DNA of 64,000 nucleotides from Alicyclobacillus herbarius DSM 13609 (GTDB lineage: Bacteria; Bacillota; Bacilli; Alicyclobacillales; Alicyclobacillaceae): contig NZ_AUMH01000016.1 in assembly GCF_000430585.1 (NCBI RefSeq), positions 29,584-93,583 of the forward strand. The letters are read 5' to 3'. The notes below the pieces were generated by a model that worked only from the letters and a program-made list of their open reading frames with translations, did no database searches and was not told where the DNA came from. Both the position numbers and the translations under genes were made by a program. Positions 51,769-61,418 of this stretch are shown one piece after another. Position 1 is the stretch's first letter. Each line of letters starts with the position of its first letter.

Positions 51769-52818
51769 TCACTTCTGTACTTCGTTTTCCGAAAACAGGA
51801 CCTCGCCGCTGTGCACAGGCAGCAGGGTTCCGTCGTCCAGGCGCAGTTGTAGCACGCCATCCGCATCTAGGCGTTCGGCGATCCCCTGATACGTATGGCG
51901 ACCGACAACGACTTGGATGAGCCGGCCCAAAGTGGCACTGTGGGCCCGCCATTCATCGGCGACGGCAGCGAACTGCGATTCGCCGCGTACGAGGCCTTCG
52001 TACCACGGTTCCAACTCATTCAAGATGGCCGCCACAAGGTCCAGATGAGAAATGGGATTGTCGCGGTATAAAGACAGCGACGTCGCGGTGCCGTTTAAGG
52101 CAGCTGGCAACTCGCTCAGCGGCACGTTCGTGTTGATGCCGATACCTAGCACGGCGTATTGGACATTCTCGCCATCCGCCCGCATTTCCGCTAAAATCCC
52201 GCATACTTTGCGCCCGTCGCATAGGATGTCGTTCGGCCACTTGATCGAAAGCGGAAACGACCCTTGTTTTTGCAGGGCACGGAAGACGGCCACCGATGCC
52301 AAGAGGGTCAACTCATGGGCCAGAAAGAGTGGCACTGACTTACCGAGGAGAATCGACATCCAGAGACCTCCACGAGGTGAGACCCAGCCGCGACCGCGCC
52401 GCCCCCGTCCCCCGGTCTGTACCAAGGCGGTTACGAGTGTGCCATGTGGTGCACCTTGCCGGGCGAGACGAAGTGCCAACGCATTGGTGGAGTCCACCTC
52501 CGGAGACCAGATGACCGTCCGGCCGAATTCCCCAACATTTGCGAGTCGTGGCTGGAGGAGAGGGCCAAGAACCAAATCGGGTGTTTTTTCCAATCGGTAT
52601 CCGCGCCGCGTTGCGGCAGAAAACGAAAACCCCAGTTCCTCCAGGCTGTGAATGTGCTTCCATACTGCCGCTCGGGTGAGCCCCAGTTGTTCACTCAGCC
52701 AGGCGCCGGATACGCGGTGATCGCTCGCCTTGAGAAACGCTTCAAGAATCTGGTCGCGAATCAAGGCGGTCGAGTCACTGTTGCTATGATTGCGGTTGTC
52801 CACAACTTCAGAGGTCAT
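51769..52818 (-). CDS. birA: Biotin operon repressor / biotin-[acetyl-CoA carboxylase] ligase
   Basis: Bifunctional BirA, 349 residues. The N-terminal winged helix (GAWLSEQLGLTRAAVWKHIH) binds the biotin operator; the catalytic domain has SPEVDSTNALA, the biotinoyl-AMP loop GGRGRRGRGWVSP and KWPNDILCDGRKVCGILAE, followed by the small C-terminal SH3-like domain. It activates biotin and attaches it to AccB. Its ATG follows AGGAGGGG and overlaps the cca end by 11 bases. Confidence 0.93.
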   Translation of the reverse strand: MTSEVVDNRNHSNSDSTALIRDQILEAFLKASDHRVSGAWLSEQLGLTRAAVWKHIHSLEELGFSFSAATRRGYRLEKTPDLVLGPLLQPRLANVGEFGRTVIWSPEVDSTNALALRLARQGAPHGTLVTALVQTGGRGRRGRGWVSPRGGLWMSILLGKSVPLFLAHELTLLASVAVFRALQKQGSFPLSIKWPNDILCDGRKVCGILAEMRADGENVQYAVLGIGINTNVPLSELPAALNGTATSLSLYRDNPISHLDLVAAILNELEPWYEGLVRGESQFAAVADEWRAHSATLGRLIQVVVGRHTYQGIAERLDADGVLQLRLDDGTLLPVHSGEVLFSENEVQK

Positions 52819-54139
52819 GCTGCCCCTCCTGGGTTTCTATGGTGCGCCCCTTCGAGGCGAGGTCATCCATCACCCACTGCAAGAGGACGCTACGTTCGTT
52901 CGTTAAGTCTTGGTTAAGCACCATACGAGCCAAACTGGTCAGTGTCTCCCCGATTTCCCTCCCCCTCAGACCAAGCGCTGCCAGGTCATGCCCATTGACC
53001 GCCAACGCGGACAAACCATGCAGTGGCTGCGTGGGCGCCATTTCCTGGTACCGAGCAAAACGCGAGGCCTGTCCGGGGACCAACACGTCCAGCACAAAAC
53101 ACACCCAACCGACCAGAGGGGCCGGCGTTTCAAATAAACGCTGGCGCCACACCGTCTGTGTCCAGGAAAGCGGATCCGGATTGGACACGGCGAGCATGCG
53201 CCGCAGCTGCTGAGCGACGGATTTGGGCCACCCGAAGCGTCGAATCGCCTCGTGGATTTCCTCCGTGGATGCAGAGACGATGTGACCCACCCAGAACATC
53301 CAGGCGACCACAGGCGCCCACGCGTCCGCCCAGTGCAAGTCCTGAAGGGTTTGTCTCCAGCGCCGTCCAAACGCTTCGAAAGACGACTCGTCATCACCAA
53401 TTCGGTCGGCGGCAGCATACAGCGCGTCCGCCCAGCCTGGCCACGGATTCGGATAGGCGCGCAGCCAAGGACCCTCGCACCACAGCGGCCATGCCTGCCA
53501 CCACATCGTTTCCGCGATGCGCTTCATCTCTTGGCCGATACGCTCGCCAGAGACGCTCCGCAATCTCTCTGCTTGCATGTGCATGGCATGAGCGGTTCTG
53601 GGTTCAATGGTAAAAGCCAATTGGCTTACGAATCGCAACGCCCGCAGAATGCGCAGACCGTCTTCCGCAAACCGTTGTTCGGGATTTCCAACGGCGCGCA
53701 GGCGCTGCTCGACCAGATCTGACCATCCTCCGAACGGATCTATCAAGTGTCCCTCCAGGTCTGCCGCCATGGCGTTGACGGTAAAATCGCGGCGCGCCAA
53801 ATCCTGCTCCAAGCTATGCGTGAATTCCACCTTGTCTGGCCGGCGCCCGTCGCTGTAGACGGATTCCACTCGGAAGGTCGTGACTTCGACGGAGCGGTGT
53901 TCCGTTACTACGGTAACGGTGCCGTGGCGAAGCCCCGTGGCAAACGTGCGTGGAAACAACGATAGGACTTGTTCGGGGAGCGCCTCGGTGGCCACGTCAT
54001 AATCATGAATGGGAAGTCCGCGCAGTCCATCGCGTACGCACCCTCCGACCAGGTACGCTTGGTAACCGTGACTACAAAGCGTCTGCATGACCGCCGCTAC
54101 GTCATCGGGCGGCGCCGGGATACGGGGAGACGGCTTCAT
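52808..54139 (-). CDS. cca: CCA-adding tRNA nucleotidyltransferase
   Basis: Class II nucleotidyltransferase that builds or repairs the tRNA CCA end, 443 residues. The catalytic head is YLVGGCVRDGLRGLPIHDYD with the D-x-D pair, followed by RRDFTVNAMA and the RNA-binding DLVEQRLRAVGNPEQRFAED with ILRALRFVSQL. The ATG at 54139 overlaps the bshA stop as ATGA, so they are coupled. Order bshA-cca-birA is that of Bacillus. Confidence 0.92.
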   Translation of the reverse strand: MKPSPRIPAPPDDVAAVMQTLCSHGYQAYLVGGCVRDGLRGLPIHDYDVATEALPEQVLSLFPRTFATGLRHGTVTVVTEHRSVEVTTFRVESVYSDGRRPDKVEFTHSLEQDLARRDFTVNAMAADLEGHLIDPFGGWSDLVEQRLRAVGNPEQRFAEDGLRILRALRFVSQLAFTIEPRTAHAMHMQAERLRSVSGERIGQEMKRIAETMWWQAWPLWCEGPWLRAYPNPWPGWADALYAAADRIGDDESSFEAFGRRWRQTLQDLHWADAWAPVVAWMFWVGHIVSASTEEIHEAIRRFGWPKSVAQQLRRMLAVSNPDPLSWTQTVWRQRLFETPAPLVGWVCFVLDVLVPGQASRFARYQEMAPTQPLHGLSALAVNGHDLAALGLRGREIGETLTSLARMVLNQDLTNERSVLLQWVMDDLASKGRTIETQEGQHDL

Positions 54140-55272
54140 CCAGACAGAGCCCCCATTGCAAGGGCGCATTGATAAAGATGTTCGTATTCGGCGACTTTGT
54201 CCTCGACACAAAACTGACGCACAGCCCGGATTCGTCCTGCCTGACCCATTCGGGTGCGCAGTTCTTCATCCGACAACAAACGGACGGAAGACTCGGCGAG
54301 GTGGGAGATATCCCCTACGGGGGACAGATACCCCGTCTCCCCATCGATCACCACCTCGGGAATCCCGCCCGCCGTTGTTCCAACCACTGGCACCCCGCAG
54401 GCCATGGCTTCCAACGCCACCAGGCCGAAGCTCTCCTTTTCGGAAACAAGCAGAAATAGGTCGCTGGCTTGATACAGCGGCACCACATCGTCTTGCTTGC
54501 CGAGAAAGTGCACCCGCTCTTCGAGCCCTAAGCCGCGAACCAATTCTCGCGCAGCACCGAGTTCCGGCCCTTCTCCGACCAGCAACAAGCGGCTCGGAAC
54601 CTGGCGGTTGACCAGAGCAAAAACGTGAATCAAATCAAGGATCCGCTTGACCTTGCGGAAGTTCGAGACGTGAAGCAACACTTTTTCGCCCGCATCGGCA
54701 AAACAAGCGCGCAGCGAAGATGCTTCCCCGGGACGAAACACGTTCGGATCGACAAAATTGTGCACACAGGCAATCGGTTGCTCCAGGTGGAACAGTTCCT
54801 CGGTCTGTCGCGCCAAACTGTGGCTGACCGCCGTCACGACATCACTCTTGGTCAAGCCGAGTTGAATCACTCGATACAGGCTTTTATCCTGTGCGAGCAC
54901 GGTAATGTCGGTGCCATGCAAAGTCGTCACAACCCGTACGGGGTGCCCTGCCACCATTTGCCGCGCGAGAAACGCGGAGACGGCGAAGGGCAGCGCGTAA
55001 TGTACGTGCAAAACTTCCAACTCGTACTGGGAAATGACATCCGCCATGAGCGCAGCCAACGTAAAATCGTGGGGAGGGGTTCTAAGCACTGGATAGGTCA
55101 TCGTATCCGTCTCATGGATGTAGATGTTGCGATGAAACTCCCCCAGTCGAAACGGCACGTCCGAAACGATGAAATGGACTTGATGGCCGCGATGCGCCAA
55201 GGCTTTGCCCAACTCTGTGGCGACCGCACCTGACCCGCCGATGGTGGGATAACAGCTGATACCTATGCGCAT
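54136..55272 (-). CDS. bshA: N-acetyl-alpha-D-glucosaminyl L-malate synthase
   Basis: GT4 glycosyltransferase that makes GlcNAc-malate, the first step of bacillithiol synthesis. Signatures: [59 protein letters not shown] and the donor-site [18 protein letters not shown]. Length 378 is typical. ATG follows AAAAAGGAG and lies three bases after mgsA. In Bacillus the deacetylase bshB1 lies between mgsA and bshA; here that gene is absent. Confidence 0.92.
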   Translation of the reverse strand: MRIGISCYPTIGGSGAVATELGKALAHRGHQVHFIVSDVPFRLGEFHRNIYIHETDTMTYPVLRTPPHDFTLAALMADVISQYELEVLHVHYALPFAVSAFLARQMVAGHPVRVVTTLHGTDITVLAQDKSLYRVIQLGLTKSDVVTAVSHSLARQTEELFHLEQPIACVHNFVDPNVFRPGEASSLRACFADAGEKVLLHVSNFRKVKRILDLIHVFALVNRQVPSRLLLVGEGPELGAARELVRGLGLEERVHFLGKQDDVVPLYQASDLFLLVSEKESFGLVALEAMACGVPVVGTTAGGIPEVVIDGETGYLSPVGDISHLAESSVRLLSDEELRTRMGQAGRIRAVRQFCVEDKVAEYEHLYQCALAMGALSG

Positions 55273-55275
55273 CCT

Positions 55276-55683
55276 CTAGGACTCCTTTTTATTCACCGCC
55301 TTGCGCCAGTTGAGGTCACCACGTTCAAGGGCGCGCATCAGCGCTTCGGCAGTCGCGAGATTGGTGGCCACGGGGATGTCGTGCACGTCGCAGAGCCGAA
55401 GCAACGCGGTGATGTCCGGTTCGTGAGGCTGGGCGGTCAGCGGATCGCGCAGGAAAATCACCAGGTCCATTGCGTCCTCCGCAATCTTCGCACCAATTTG
55501 CTGGTCACCGCCATATGGGCCGGATAACACACGATGAATGTTCAAACCGGTCGCATCCATGATGCGTTTCCCGGTCGTCCCGGTTGCATACAGGCTGTGT
55601 TGGGCAAAAATGTGCTTATAGGCAATCGTGAAATTTACCAACTGTTCTTTTTTTGCATCATGTGCAATAAGGGCAATATTCAT
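55276..55683 (-). CDS. mgsA: Methylglyoxal synthase
   Basis: Converts dihydroxyacetone phosphate to methylglyoxal and phosphate, a phosphate-releasing bypass of glycolysis. 135 residues. Visible motifs are [38 protein letters not shown] and [17 protein letters not shown], with the catalytic Asp and His in the family positions. ATG follows TAGGAGCG. It is 22 bases after dapB, as in B. subtilis. Methylglyoxal is detoxified by thiols, which ties it to bshA. Confidence 0.94.
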   Translation of the reverse strand: MNIALIAHDAKKEQLVNFTIAYKHIFAQHSLYATGTTGKRIMDATGLNIHRVLSGPYGGDQQIGAKIAEDAMDLVIFLRDPLTAQPHEPDITALLRLCDVHDIPVATNLATAEALMRALERGDLNWRKAVNKKES

Positions 55684-55705
55684 CGGACCACGCTCCTATT
55701 CGCCT

Positions 55706-56419
55706 CTACCAGAGGATGTTTTCCAATCCGTAAACCAGCCCGCGAATGCTTCCGACTTGGGCACAAGCGGTGAGGATGCCGGGCATGAAACTTTGCCGAG
55801 ACAGCGAATCGTGGCGTATGGTCAACACCTCGCCTTGGCCGCCAAACAAGACCTCCTGATGAGCCACGAGTCCAGGTAGACGAACACTGTGAATGGGGAC
55901 TTGGTGCCCGACTTCAGAGGCCACCTGCTCCGCCGTTCGTTTCGCGGTTCCCGAAGGTGCATCTTTCTTGCCGTCATGATGGAGTTCAATGATTTCCACG
56001 GCCGACATGAAGCGTGCCGCTTCACGCGCAAAGCGCATCATCAGTAGCGCGCCTATGGCAAAATTGGGGGCGGCAATGCCCCCTATTTCTCGCTCCAGGC
56101 ATGCAGCGTGCCAACGCGCCACATCCTGTTCCGTGTATCCGGTCGCGCCAACCACGGGCCGGATGCCATGGGTGATGGCAAAATCCACGTTCTCAACCAC
56201 ACTGGACGCATCGGTGAGGTCCAGCCAGACATCGGGGCTTGTCTCGGTAATTAATTCGTGCTTATCGGTGAAAACGGGCCAATCGCCCTCTGCTTGTCCA
56301 GCTCGGCGCGCCAATCCACCCACCACCTGGAAACGCGCGTCTTTGCTGAACGCCAGAGCGGCTTCCCGTCCCATTTTTCCATGAATCCCTGCAATGACAA
56401 CGCGAATGGTGTTCTCCAT
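55706..56419 (-). CDS. dapB: 4-hydroxy-tetrahydrodipicolinate reductase
   Basis: Lysine/diaminopimelate pathway reductase, 237 residues, shorter than the usual ~265. The dinucleotide motif is VVIAGIHGKMGREA and the substrate-site motif is ELHHDGKKDAPSGTA with the catalytic His and Lys. GATGYTEQD and APNFAIGALLMMRFA are also present. The shortening is in the N-terminal nucleotide domain, between the first and second strands, so NAD(P)H preference could differ. ATG follows CAGGAGGA. Its product pathway also feeds spore dipicolinate. Confidence 0.9.
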   Translation of the reverse strand: MENTIRVVIAGIHGKMGREAALAFSKDARFQVVGGLARRAGQAEGDWPVFTDKHELITETSPDVWLDLTDASSVVENVDFAITHGIRPVVGATGYTEQDVARWHAACLEREIGGIAAPNFAIGALLMMRFAREAARFMSAVEIIELHHDGKKDAPSGTAKRTAEQVASEVGHQVPIHSVRLPGLVAHQEVLFGGQGEVLTIRHDSLSRQSFMPGILTACAQVGSIRGLVYGLENILW

Positions 56420-56481
56420 GCCTGTCCTCCTGTTTCCTGCAGCTGGCGTTAAGAGCTTGTCCGATACACGGACGTTTGTCC

Positions 56482-56820
56482 TTACGACTGACCGTCTCCC
56501 TGCTTGTCAATCCGGGTCCAGCGGTCCTTATCCCGGGTTTCAAACTTTTTCATGACCGCTTGAAAAGCATCACTAAGGTCGATGTCGAGACGGTTTGCCA
56601 GGCAGCCGATGACAAACAGCAAGTCGCCCAACTCCAACGCAATACTGCCTTCCGGTTCATCCGGTTTTTTCGGCTTTTCTCCATATACATGGTTGACTTC
56701 GCGGGCAAGCTCCCCCAACTCTTCACTTAACCGCACAACCAGGGTCATCGGAGAAAAATAGCCTTCTTGAAATTGCCCTATATACGCATCAATTCGTTCT
56801 TGCATTTCGGCGAGGGTCAT
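56482..56820 (-). CDS. MazG-like nucleotide pyrophosphohydrolase (YpjD)
   Basis: A 112-residue all-alpha NTP-PPase of the short MazG type. Metal-binding acidic motifs are SEELGELAREVNHV (E-x-x-E) and ELGDLLFVIGCLAN (E-x-x-D). Such enzymes clean non-canonical nucleotides. ATG follows GAGGAC. It lies before dapB, as ypjD does in B. subtilis. Confidence 0.88.
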   Translation of the reverse strand: MTLAEMQERIDAYIGQFQEGYFSPMTLVVRLSEELGELAREVNHVYGEKPKKPDEPEGSIALELGDLLFVIGCLANRLDIDLSDAFQAVMKKFETRDKDRWTRIDKQGDGQS

Positions 56821-56961
56821 GGTCAGTCCTCGTTTCGTAAAAGCCTTTGCTTGCTATTATAGCGGACTGTACTCCGAAAACATAAACCTCCGGCTTGGAC
56901 ATATGTTTTAGTGATGTCTTGGACATCGGGTAGCGTGCTGCGACGAAGGAGATGAAGCCGG

Positions 56962-58218
56962 TTGAAGCGATGGTGGAAAAGCGGCCAGCTTTCAACAATT
57001 TTGCTTGGAACCGCGGTCGTCGTGTTCACGATTGCCTTGGTGATTTACCCCAAGCAAAGCGTTGAAGCGGGATTGGTCGGCCTGAAACTGTTCTGGGATG
57101 TCGTGTTTCCGTCTTTGCTGCCGTTTTTCATTCTATCCGAACTCATGCTCGGGCTAGGCATCGTACGGGGGTTCGGCGTGTTGCTTGAGCCGTTGATGCG
57201 CCCCCTGTTTAGTGTCCCCGGAGTAGGCGCGTTTGCGCTCTCAATGGGCTTAGCCGCCGGCTATCCAATGGACGCGGTCGTAACCGCGCGCTTCCGCGAG
57301 ACGGGAATGTGTACGCAGGTCGAAGGGGAACGACTGCTCGCCTTCACGAATACGGCGGATCCTCTGTTTATGTTTGGCGCGGTCGCGGTGGGGATGTTCA
57401 AGAGCCCCGAGCTGGGCGCTTTGCTCGCCGTCGCCCATTACGTTTCTTCCTTTTTGGTCGGGGTCAGCTTTAAACTGTGGGGGCGTAGAGGTGAAACGAT
57501 ACGCACCGAGGCGACGCGCGGGCGGGGAAACATTCTGCTGCGCGCCTACCGGGAAATGATGAAAGCCCGCGAAGAAGACGGACGTACGTTCGGGAAATTG
57601 CTCGGAACGGCCGTCACGGAATCAATCCAGACGTTGCTCATGATTTGTGGGTTCATCGTCTTCTTCGCCGTGTTGATTGAAATCCTCAACCTGTCCGGCT
57701 TGATGCGTATCATTGGCTGGCCCATTGCCTTTGTCTATCAATTGTTTGGCCTCGACCCAAGCCTCGTTGGTCCGACGATGGCCGGGTTGTTGGAGATTGA
57801 CATCGGCACCGCACAAACGGCTGCTGCCAGTGCCCCCATGCTGCAGAAATTTGCACTGGTAAGCGCCATCATCGCCTGGAGCGGCCTGGCGGTGCACGCT
57901 CAGGTGGCCAGTGTGCTTACCCAGACCGACATCCGGATGACTCCGTATTTCTTAGCACGATTCTTACATGCCGCGTTGGCCGCAGTTCTAACCGTCGTGT
58001 TCTGGCACCTGGGCGTGGGTCGACCGGTCGCCCAGATGTTGACCGATAAAGTACCGGTATTCGCCGCATTCCAAAGTGCGTCGAGCGGATCGCCCTGGGT
58101 GGTGACAATGTGGAACGGACTCACGGCTTGGGTATGGTTGATTGTCGGTCTTCTGGTTCTGTCTGCAGCTTGGGCGACCATCCGTCGTCTGCGCCTGTTG
58201 GTCTGGCGGACACGATAA
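56962..58218 (+). CDS. ylbJ: YlbJ-family sporulation membrane protein
   Basis: Nucleoside-recognition (Gate)-domain membrane protein, 418 residues, about eight or nine helices. Typical parts are LFWDVVFPSLLPFFILSELM, VGAFALSMGLAAGYPMDAVV and the late SAIIAWSGLAVHAQVASVL. YlbJ is needed at the engulfment stage in B. subtilis. The TTG at 56962 follows GAAGGAG with good spacing. A possible mother-cell promoter was not identified. It is divergent from mazG and stands alone, with a bidirectional terminator behind it. Other members transport nucleosides, so the name is by similarity. Confidence 0.82.
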   Translation: MKRWWKSGQLSTILLGTAVVVFTIALVIYPKQSVEAGLVGLKLFWDVVFPSLLPFFILSELMLGLGIVRGFGVLLEPLMRPLFSVPGVGAFALSMGLAAGYPMDAVVTARFRETGMCTQVEGERLLAFTNTADPLFMFGAVAVGMFKSPELGALLAVAHYVSSFLVGVSFKLWGRRGETIRTEATRGRGNILLRAYREMMKAREEDGRTFGKLLGTAVTESIQTLLMICGFIVFFAVLIEILNLSGLMRIIGWPIAFVYQLFGLDPSLVGPTMAGLLEIDIGTAQTAAASAPMLQKFALVSAIIAWSGLAVHAQVASVLTQTDIRMTPYFLARFLHAALAAVLTVVFWHLGVGRPVAQMLTDKVPVFAAFQSASSGSPWVVTMWNGLTAWVWLIVGLLVLSAAWATIRRLRLLVWRTR

Positions 58219-58317
58219 CGATACGACGTAAGTGGCTCGTACGGAGGGGGTCCCTCGCGACCCCGAATTCATTGTGTTTTGCGCGCCTTGTGCCCCGCTG
58301 TTTCCCTGGCTCACGCG

Positions 58318-58350
58318 AAAACGCCCGCGGTGCAAGCCGTGGGCGTTTTT
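58318..58350. terminator. Bidirectional terminator between ylbJ and uppP
   Basis: AAAACGCCC and GGGCGTTTT with an inner CGG/CCG form a GC-rich stem flanked by A and T runs on both sides, between converging genes. Confidence 0.88.
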
Positions 58351-58360
58351 CTTCAGGGCA

Positions 58361-59170
58361 TCAACCATGAAACAACGGTGGAAACCAACGGTGGGTTGTC
58401 ACCTGGTCGAAGAGAATCCAGGCTGCCAGCGCCCAAACATAGACCGCGAAAATCCGCATGCGTGCCTTCTTGACAAGCCACAGTGTCGCTCGCACCCCGA
58501 TGTATCCACTCATTGCCGCGGCAGCCGTCCCGAGCCCCAGACTGAGCCAATCGATCCGGATCCACTTGGTGGGGGTTTCTAACAACTCTTCGAGTTGAAC
58601 CGCGGTGGCCCCAAGGATGGCTGGGAGGGAAAGAAGGAATGAAAACCGACTGGCCGCCTCTCTGTCCATTCCCCTCCACAATCCGCCGGCGATGGTCAGA
58701 CCGGACCTGGACAACGCAGGAAGAATGGCGGCGGCCTGACAGCACCCGACGCAAAGCGCGTCCCAGACGGTCATGTCTTCTTCCAGCTTACGGCTCGTCG
58801 TCACTCCATCCATCCACCACAGGATGACACCGGTGATGACAAATTCCAGTCCGATTGTGGCGCCGCTGGCGAATACATTTTCAAACCAATCCTCAAACAA
58901 GGCCCCGGCACAGGCGGTCGGAACGAGTGCGGCGTAGATCATGCGCGCCGTCCACGACCATGGGTGATGGATAAGCCAACGGATTTCGCGGTGGTATGCC
59001 GCAACGACGGCAACCAGGGTTCCTATGTGCAGGCAGATGACAAACAGCATCTGGTTGCTGGAAATGTGCCAGATTCTTTGTAAGAGGACCAAATGCCCAG
59101 AGCTGCTGATGGGTAGAAACTCTGTGATTCCCTGCACGACACCCAGGATGACAGCTTGGAGTTCGGTCAT
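58361..59170 (-). CDS. uppP: Undecaprenyl-diphosphatase
   Basis: BacA-type membrane phosphatase, 269 residues, recycling undecaprenyl diphosphate for wall synthesis. The catalytic motifs are GITEFLPISSSGHLVL (E-x-x-E/PxSSSGH) and PALSRSGLTIAGGLWRG. Eight helices are expected. ATG at 59170 follows AGGAGGG; a longer frame to 59248 lacks a site. It is divergent from the YkvI-family gene. Confidence 0.93.
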   Translation of the reverse strand: MTELQAVILGVVQGITEFLPISSSGHLVLLQRIWHISSNQMLFVICLHIGTLVAVVAAYHREIRWLIHHPWSWTARMIYAALVPTACAGALFEDWFENVFASGATIGLEFVITGVILWWMDGVTTSRKLEEDMTVWDALCVGCCQAAAILPALSRSGLTIAGGLWRGMDREAASRFSFLLSLPAILGATAVQLEELLETPTKWIRIDWLSLGLGTAAAAMSGYIGVRATLWLVKKARMRIFAVYVWALAAWILFDQVTTHRWFPPLFHG

Positions 59171-59304
59171 GGCATCCCTCCTAAGGCTACGCCAGATAGT
59201 CGATGGATTCGCTTTATGTATATGGCTTGTCTTCGCGAACATGTCCATGGTTGCGGTCTGAATACGGTCGGTTCGCCATATGGTGTAAGGGGGGGAGATG
59301 TCCC

Positions 59305-60393
59305 GTGACCGAAAGACAACGCATTCGTGCCTTCCAGGTCGCCTGTACCTACATTGGTACCGTGGTCGGTGCCGGGTTTGCTTCAGGGAGAGAAATCTAT
59401 CAGTTCTTTGGACGATACGGCTACTGGGGCGTTCTCGCCGTGTTGGCCTCGGTATTTTTCTTCAGCTGGCTGGGCCAGCGCATGATGGCCTTGGGGGCAC
59501 GTCTAAAGGCACGATCCTTCCGCGACGTGGCCAACTACCTCTTGGGACGTTGGGTTGGCAACGTGGTCAATCTCATCCTGCTGCTGATGCTGTTTGGCGT
59601 CAGCGCCACCATGATGGCAGGGACCGGTGAACTGGCACGGGAAATCCTCGGTCTGCCGTTCGCGCTCGGAGTTTGGGCGACGCTAGCCGTCACGTTCCTC
59701 ACCTTGTTACGTGGCATAACCGGCTTAATGAAGGCCAATTCCATCATCGTTCCCATCCTCATCTTCGTGGTGTTATTTGCATCCGTTCGATCCGCCTGTA
59801 CCCCCCACGCCATCGAGCACGCGCTACAGGCAGCGATGCAGCTTTCCTCACCCCACCCTCTTGCCGCAGGCATCGCGGCCGTCTTGTACGTCGCGTTTAA
59901 CATCGGCCTGGCTGCCGGGGTGTTGATTCCACTCGGAGCGGAGGTCGGGGACCTTGTCGTGCTGCGGGCTGGCGCCATAGCCGGCGCGGCAGCGCTCGGG
60001 TTCATGCTGCTGGCCGTCACCTTTACTTTGTTGGTGCACTACCCTACGTCCGTTTCGTACGCGGTTCCGATGGGCTTTGTTGCCTCCCGCTATGGGGGGG
60101 TGTTTCAGTGGCTGTTCAGTTTCATCCTATGGGGGGAGATCTATTCGACCTTAGTCGGGAATGTGTACGCCATCGGGAGCCAACTGCCCATACCGGCACG
60201 TCCGCACCTTGTCGCTTGGGTGAAGGACGGTTACCACCTCGGACTCTTACTCCTGGCCGCCGCATGCAGCACCGTGGGATTCACCCGGATGGTGTCCTAC
60301 GGCTACACCATTTTCGGGTGGGTCAGTTTACTGTTGCTGTTGGCGGTCATGTGGCCTCTCCGGTTTTGCTCTGACAACTGCCAGAATTTATAA
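59305..60393 (+). CDS. YkvI-family membrane transporter
   Basis: About 362 residues and ten helices, an LeuT-fold-like family that includes B. subtilis YkvI. The start VACTYIGTVVGAGFASGREI has the broken first helix typical of the APC superfamily. The substrate is unknown. The GTG at 59305 follows GGGGGGAGATG; a longer frame to 59203 would run into the divergent uppP leader. The YitT-family gene follows 69 bases later. Confidence 0.82.
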   Translation: MTERQRIRAFQVACTYIGTVVGAGFASGREIYQFFGRYGYWGVLAVLASVFFFSWLGQRMMALGARLKARSFRDVANYLLGRWVGNVVNLILLLMLFGVSATMMAGTGELAREILGLPFALGVWATLAVTFLTLLRGITGLMKANSIIVPILIFVVLFASVRSACTPHAIEHALQAAMQLSSPHPLAAGIAAVLYVAFNIGLAAGVLIPLGAEVGDLVVLRAGAIAGAAALGFMLLAVTFTLLVHYPTSVSYAVPMGFVASRYGGVFQWLFSFILWGEIYSTLVGNVYAIGSQLPIPARPHLVAWVKDGYHLGLLLLAAACSTVGFTRMVSYGYTIFGWVSLLLLLAVMWPLRFCSDNCQNL

Positions 60394-60462
60394 TGAAGTG
60401 GATGTTGCTGGACGACTATCGAGCAAATCCATCGTTGCGCCCGGAAGAAAAGGAGACTTTGT

Positions 60463-61308
60463 ATGCGCTGGCAGGACGTCTGGAACCCCTTGTGGAAATG
60501 GGGGCAAATCCTGGTTGGGGCTTTCATTTACTCTGTCGGATTGAATGCGTTTTTAGTCGCCAATCACCTGGCAGAGGGAGGCTTCGTGGGTATCTCTGTG
60601 CTGCTTTTGTACAAGCTCCACTGGCCCGTAGGTGTGACGTTTTTTCTTATCAATATTCCCTTGCTGTTTTTCGCCTGGCGGATTTTTGGCGCCGAGTTCA
60701 TCTTGAAAACGGTGGTCGGCGTCGTCGCCGTATCGTTGTTCACCTCCTTAACCAGTCAACTGCAGGTCCCTACCCATGACCCCCTGTTGGCTGCGCTGTA
60801 CGCCGGTGTTGTCACCGGGTTAGGGTTAGGACTCATTTTTCGATCCGGAGCCACCACCGGTGGTTCGGATATTATTGCGCGTTTGGTGCGGCACTGGTAC
60901 GGCATCGCCATGGGGCGAGTCCTGTTTGCCATTGATTTGTGTGTGATTGGCCTGGTCGTCATTGAGGTCGGACGTGAAGTCGCCATGTACTCATTAGTCG
61001 CCCTATTTGTCGCCAGTCGAGTGATCGACTTTGTCATCGAAGGTGTCAAAACGGGTAAGGCATTGACGATTATTTCCGACCGGAACCGAGAGATTGCTTC
61101 GGCCATTCACGAGCGCCTGGAACGAGGAACGACCATCCTGAAGGCCACGGGTGGATACACAGGCAAGGAACGTCAGGTGGTCTATTGCGTAGTGCCGAGG
61201 GAAGAGGTAACACGTATCCAGCAGATTGTCTCGGAGATGGATCCGAGGGCGTTCGTGGTCATCAACGACGTCCACGAGGTGTTAGGCGAGGGATTCACAT
61301 TTGAGTAG
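60463..61308 (+). CDS. YitT-family membrane protein (YpjC-like)
   Basis: A 281-residue protein with five N-terminal helices (YSVGLNAFLVANHLAEGGFV, GLGLIFRSGATTGGSDIIAR) and a C-terminal DUF2179 domain (KALTIISDRNREIASAIHER, LKATGGYTGKERQVVYCVV). The family is common in Bacillota and function is unknown. ATG follows AAAAGGAGA. The place beside qcrBC and the mazG-dapB genes matches ypjC of B. subtilis. Confidence 0.88.
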   Translation: MRWQDVWNPLWKWGQILVGAFIYSVGLNAFLVANHLAEGGFVGISVLLLYKLHWPVGVTFFLINIPLLFFAWRIFGAEFILKTVVGVVAVSLFTSLTSQLQVPTHDPLLAALYAGVVTGLGLGLIFRSGATTGGSDIIARLVRHWYGIAMGRVLFAIDLCVIGLVVIEVGREVAMYSLVALFVASRVIDFVIEGVKTGKALTIISDRNREIASAIHERLERGTTILKATGGYTGKERQVVYCVVPREEVTRIQQIVSEMDPRAFVVINDVHEVLGEGFTFE

Positions 61309-61418
61309 TCGTGAAACAAGCGTCAAAAATGCGGGCGTAAAAACAGGGCGGCTTAACCGGCCACCCCAGAGACGCTCGGGGAATACTGGAGTATGCGCTG
61401 ACCTTCGTATCCGCGATG

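Noticed and set aside
60393..60779. Frame starting ATG at 60393 that overlaps the YitT gene
   Set aside because: Its first 40 residues look protein-like, but it has no ribosome site and the rest runs out of frame through conserved YitT sequence.
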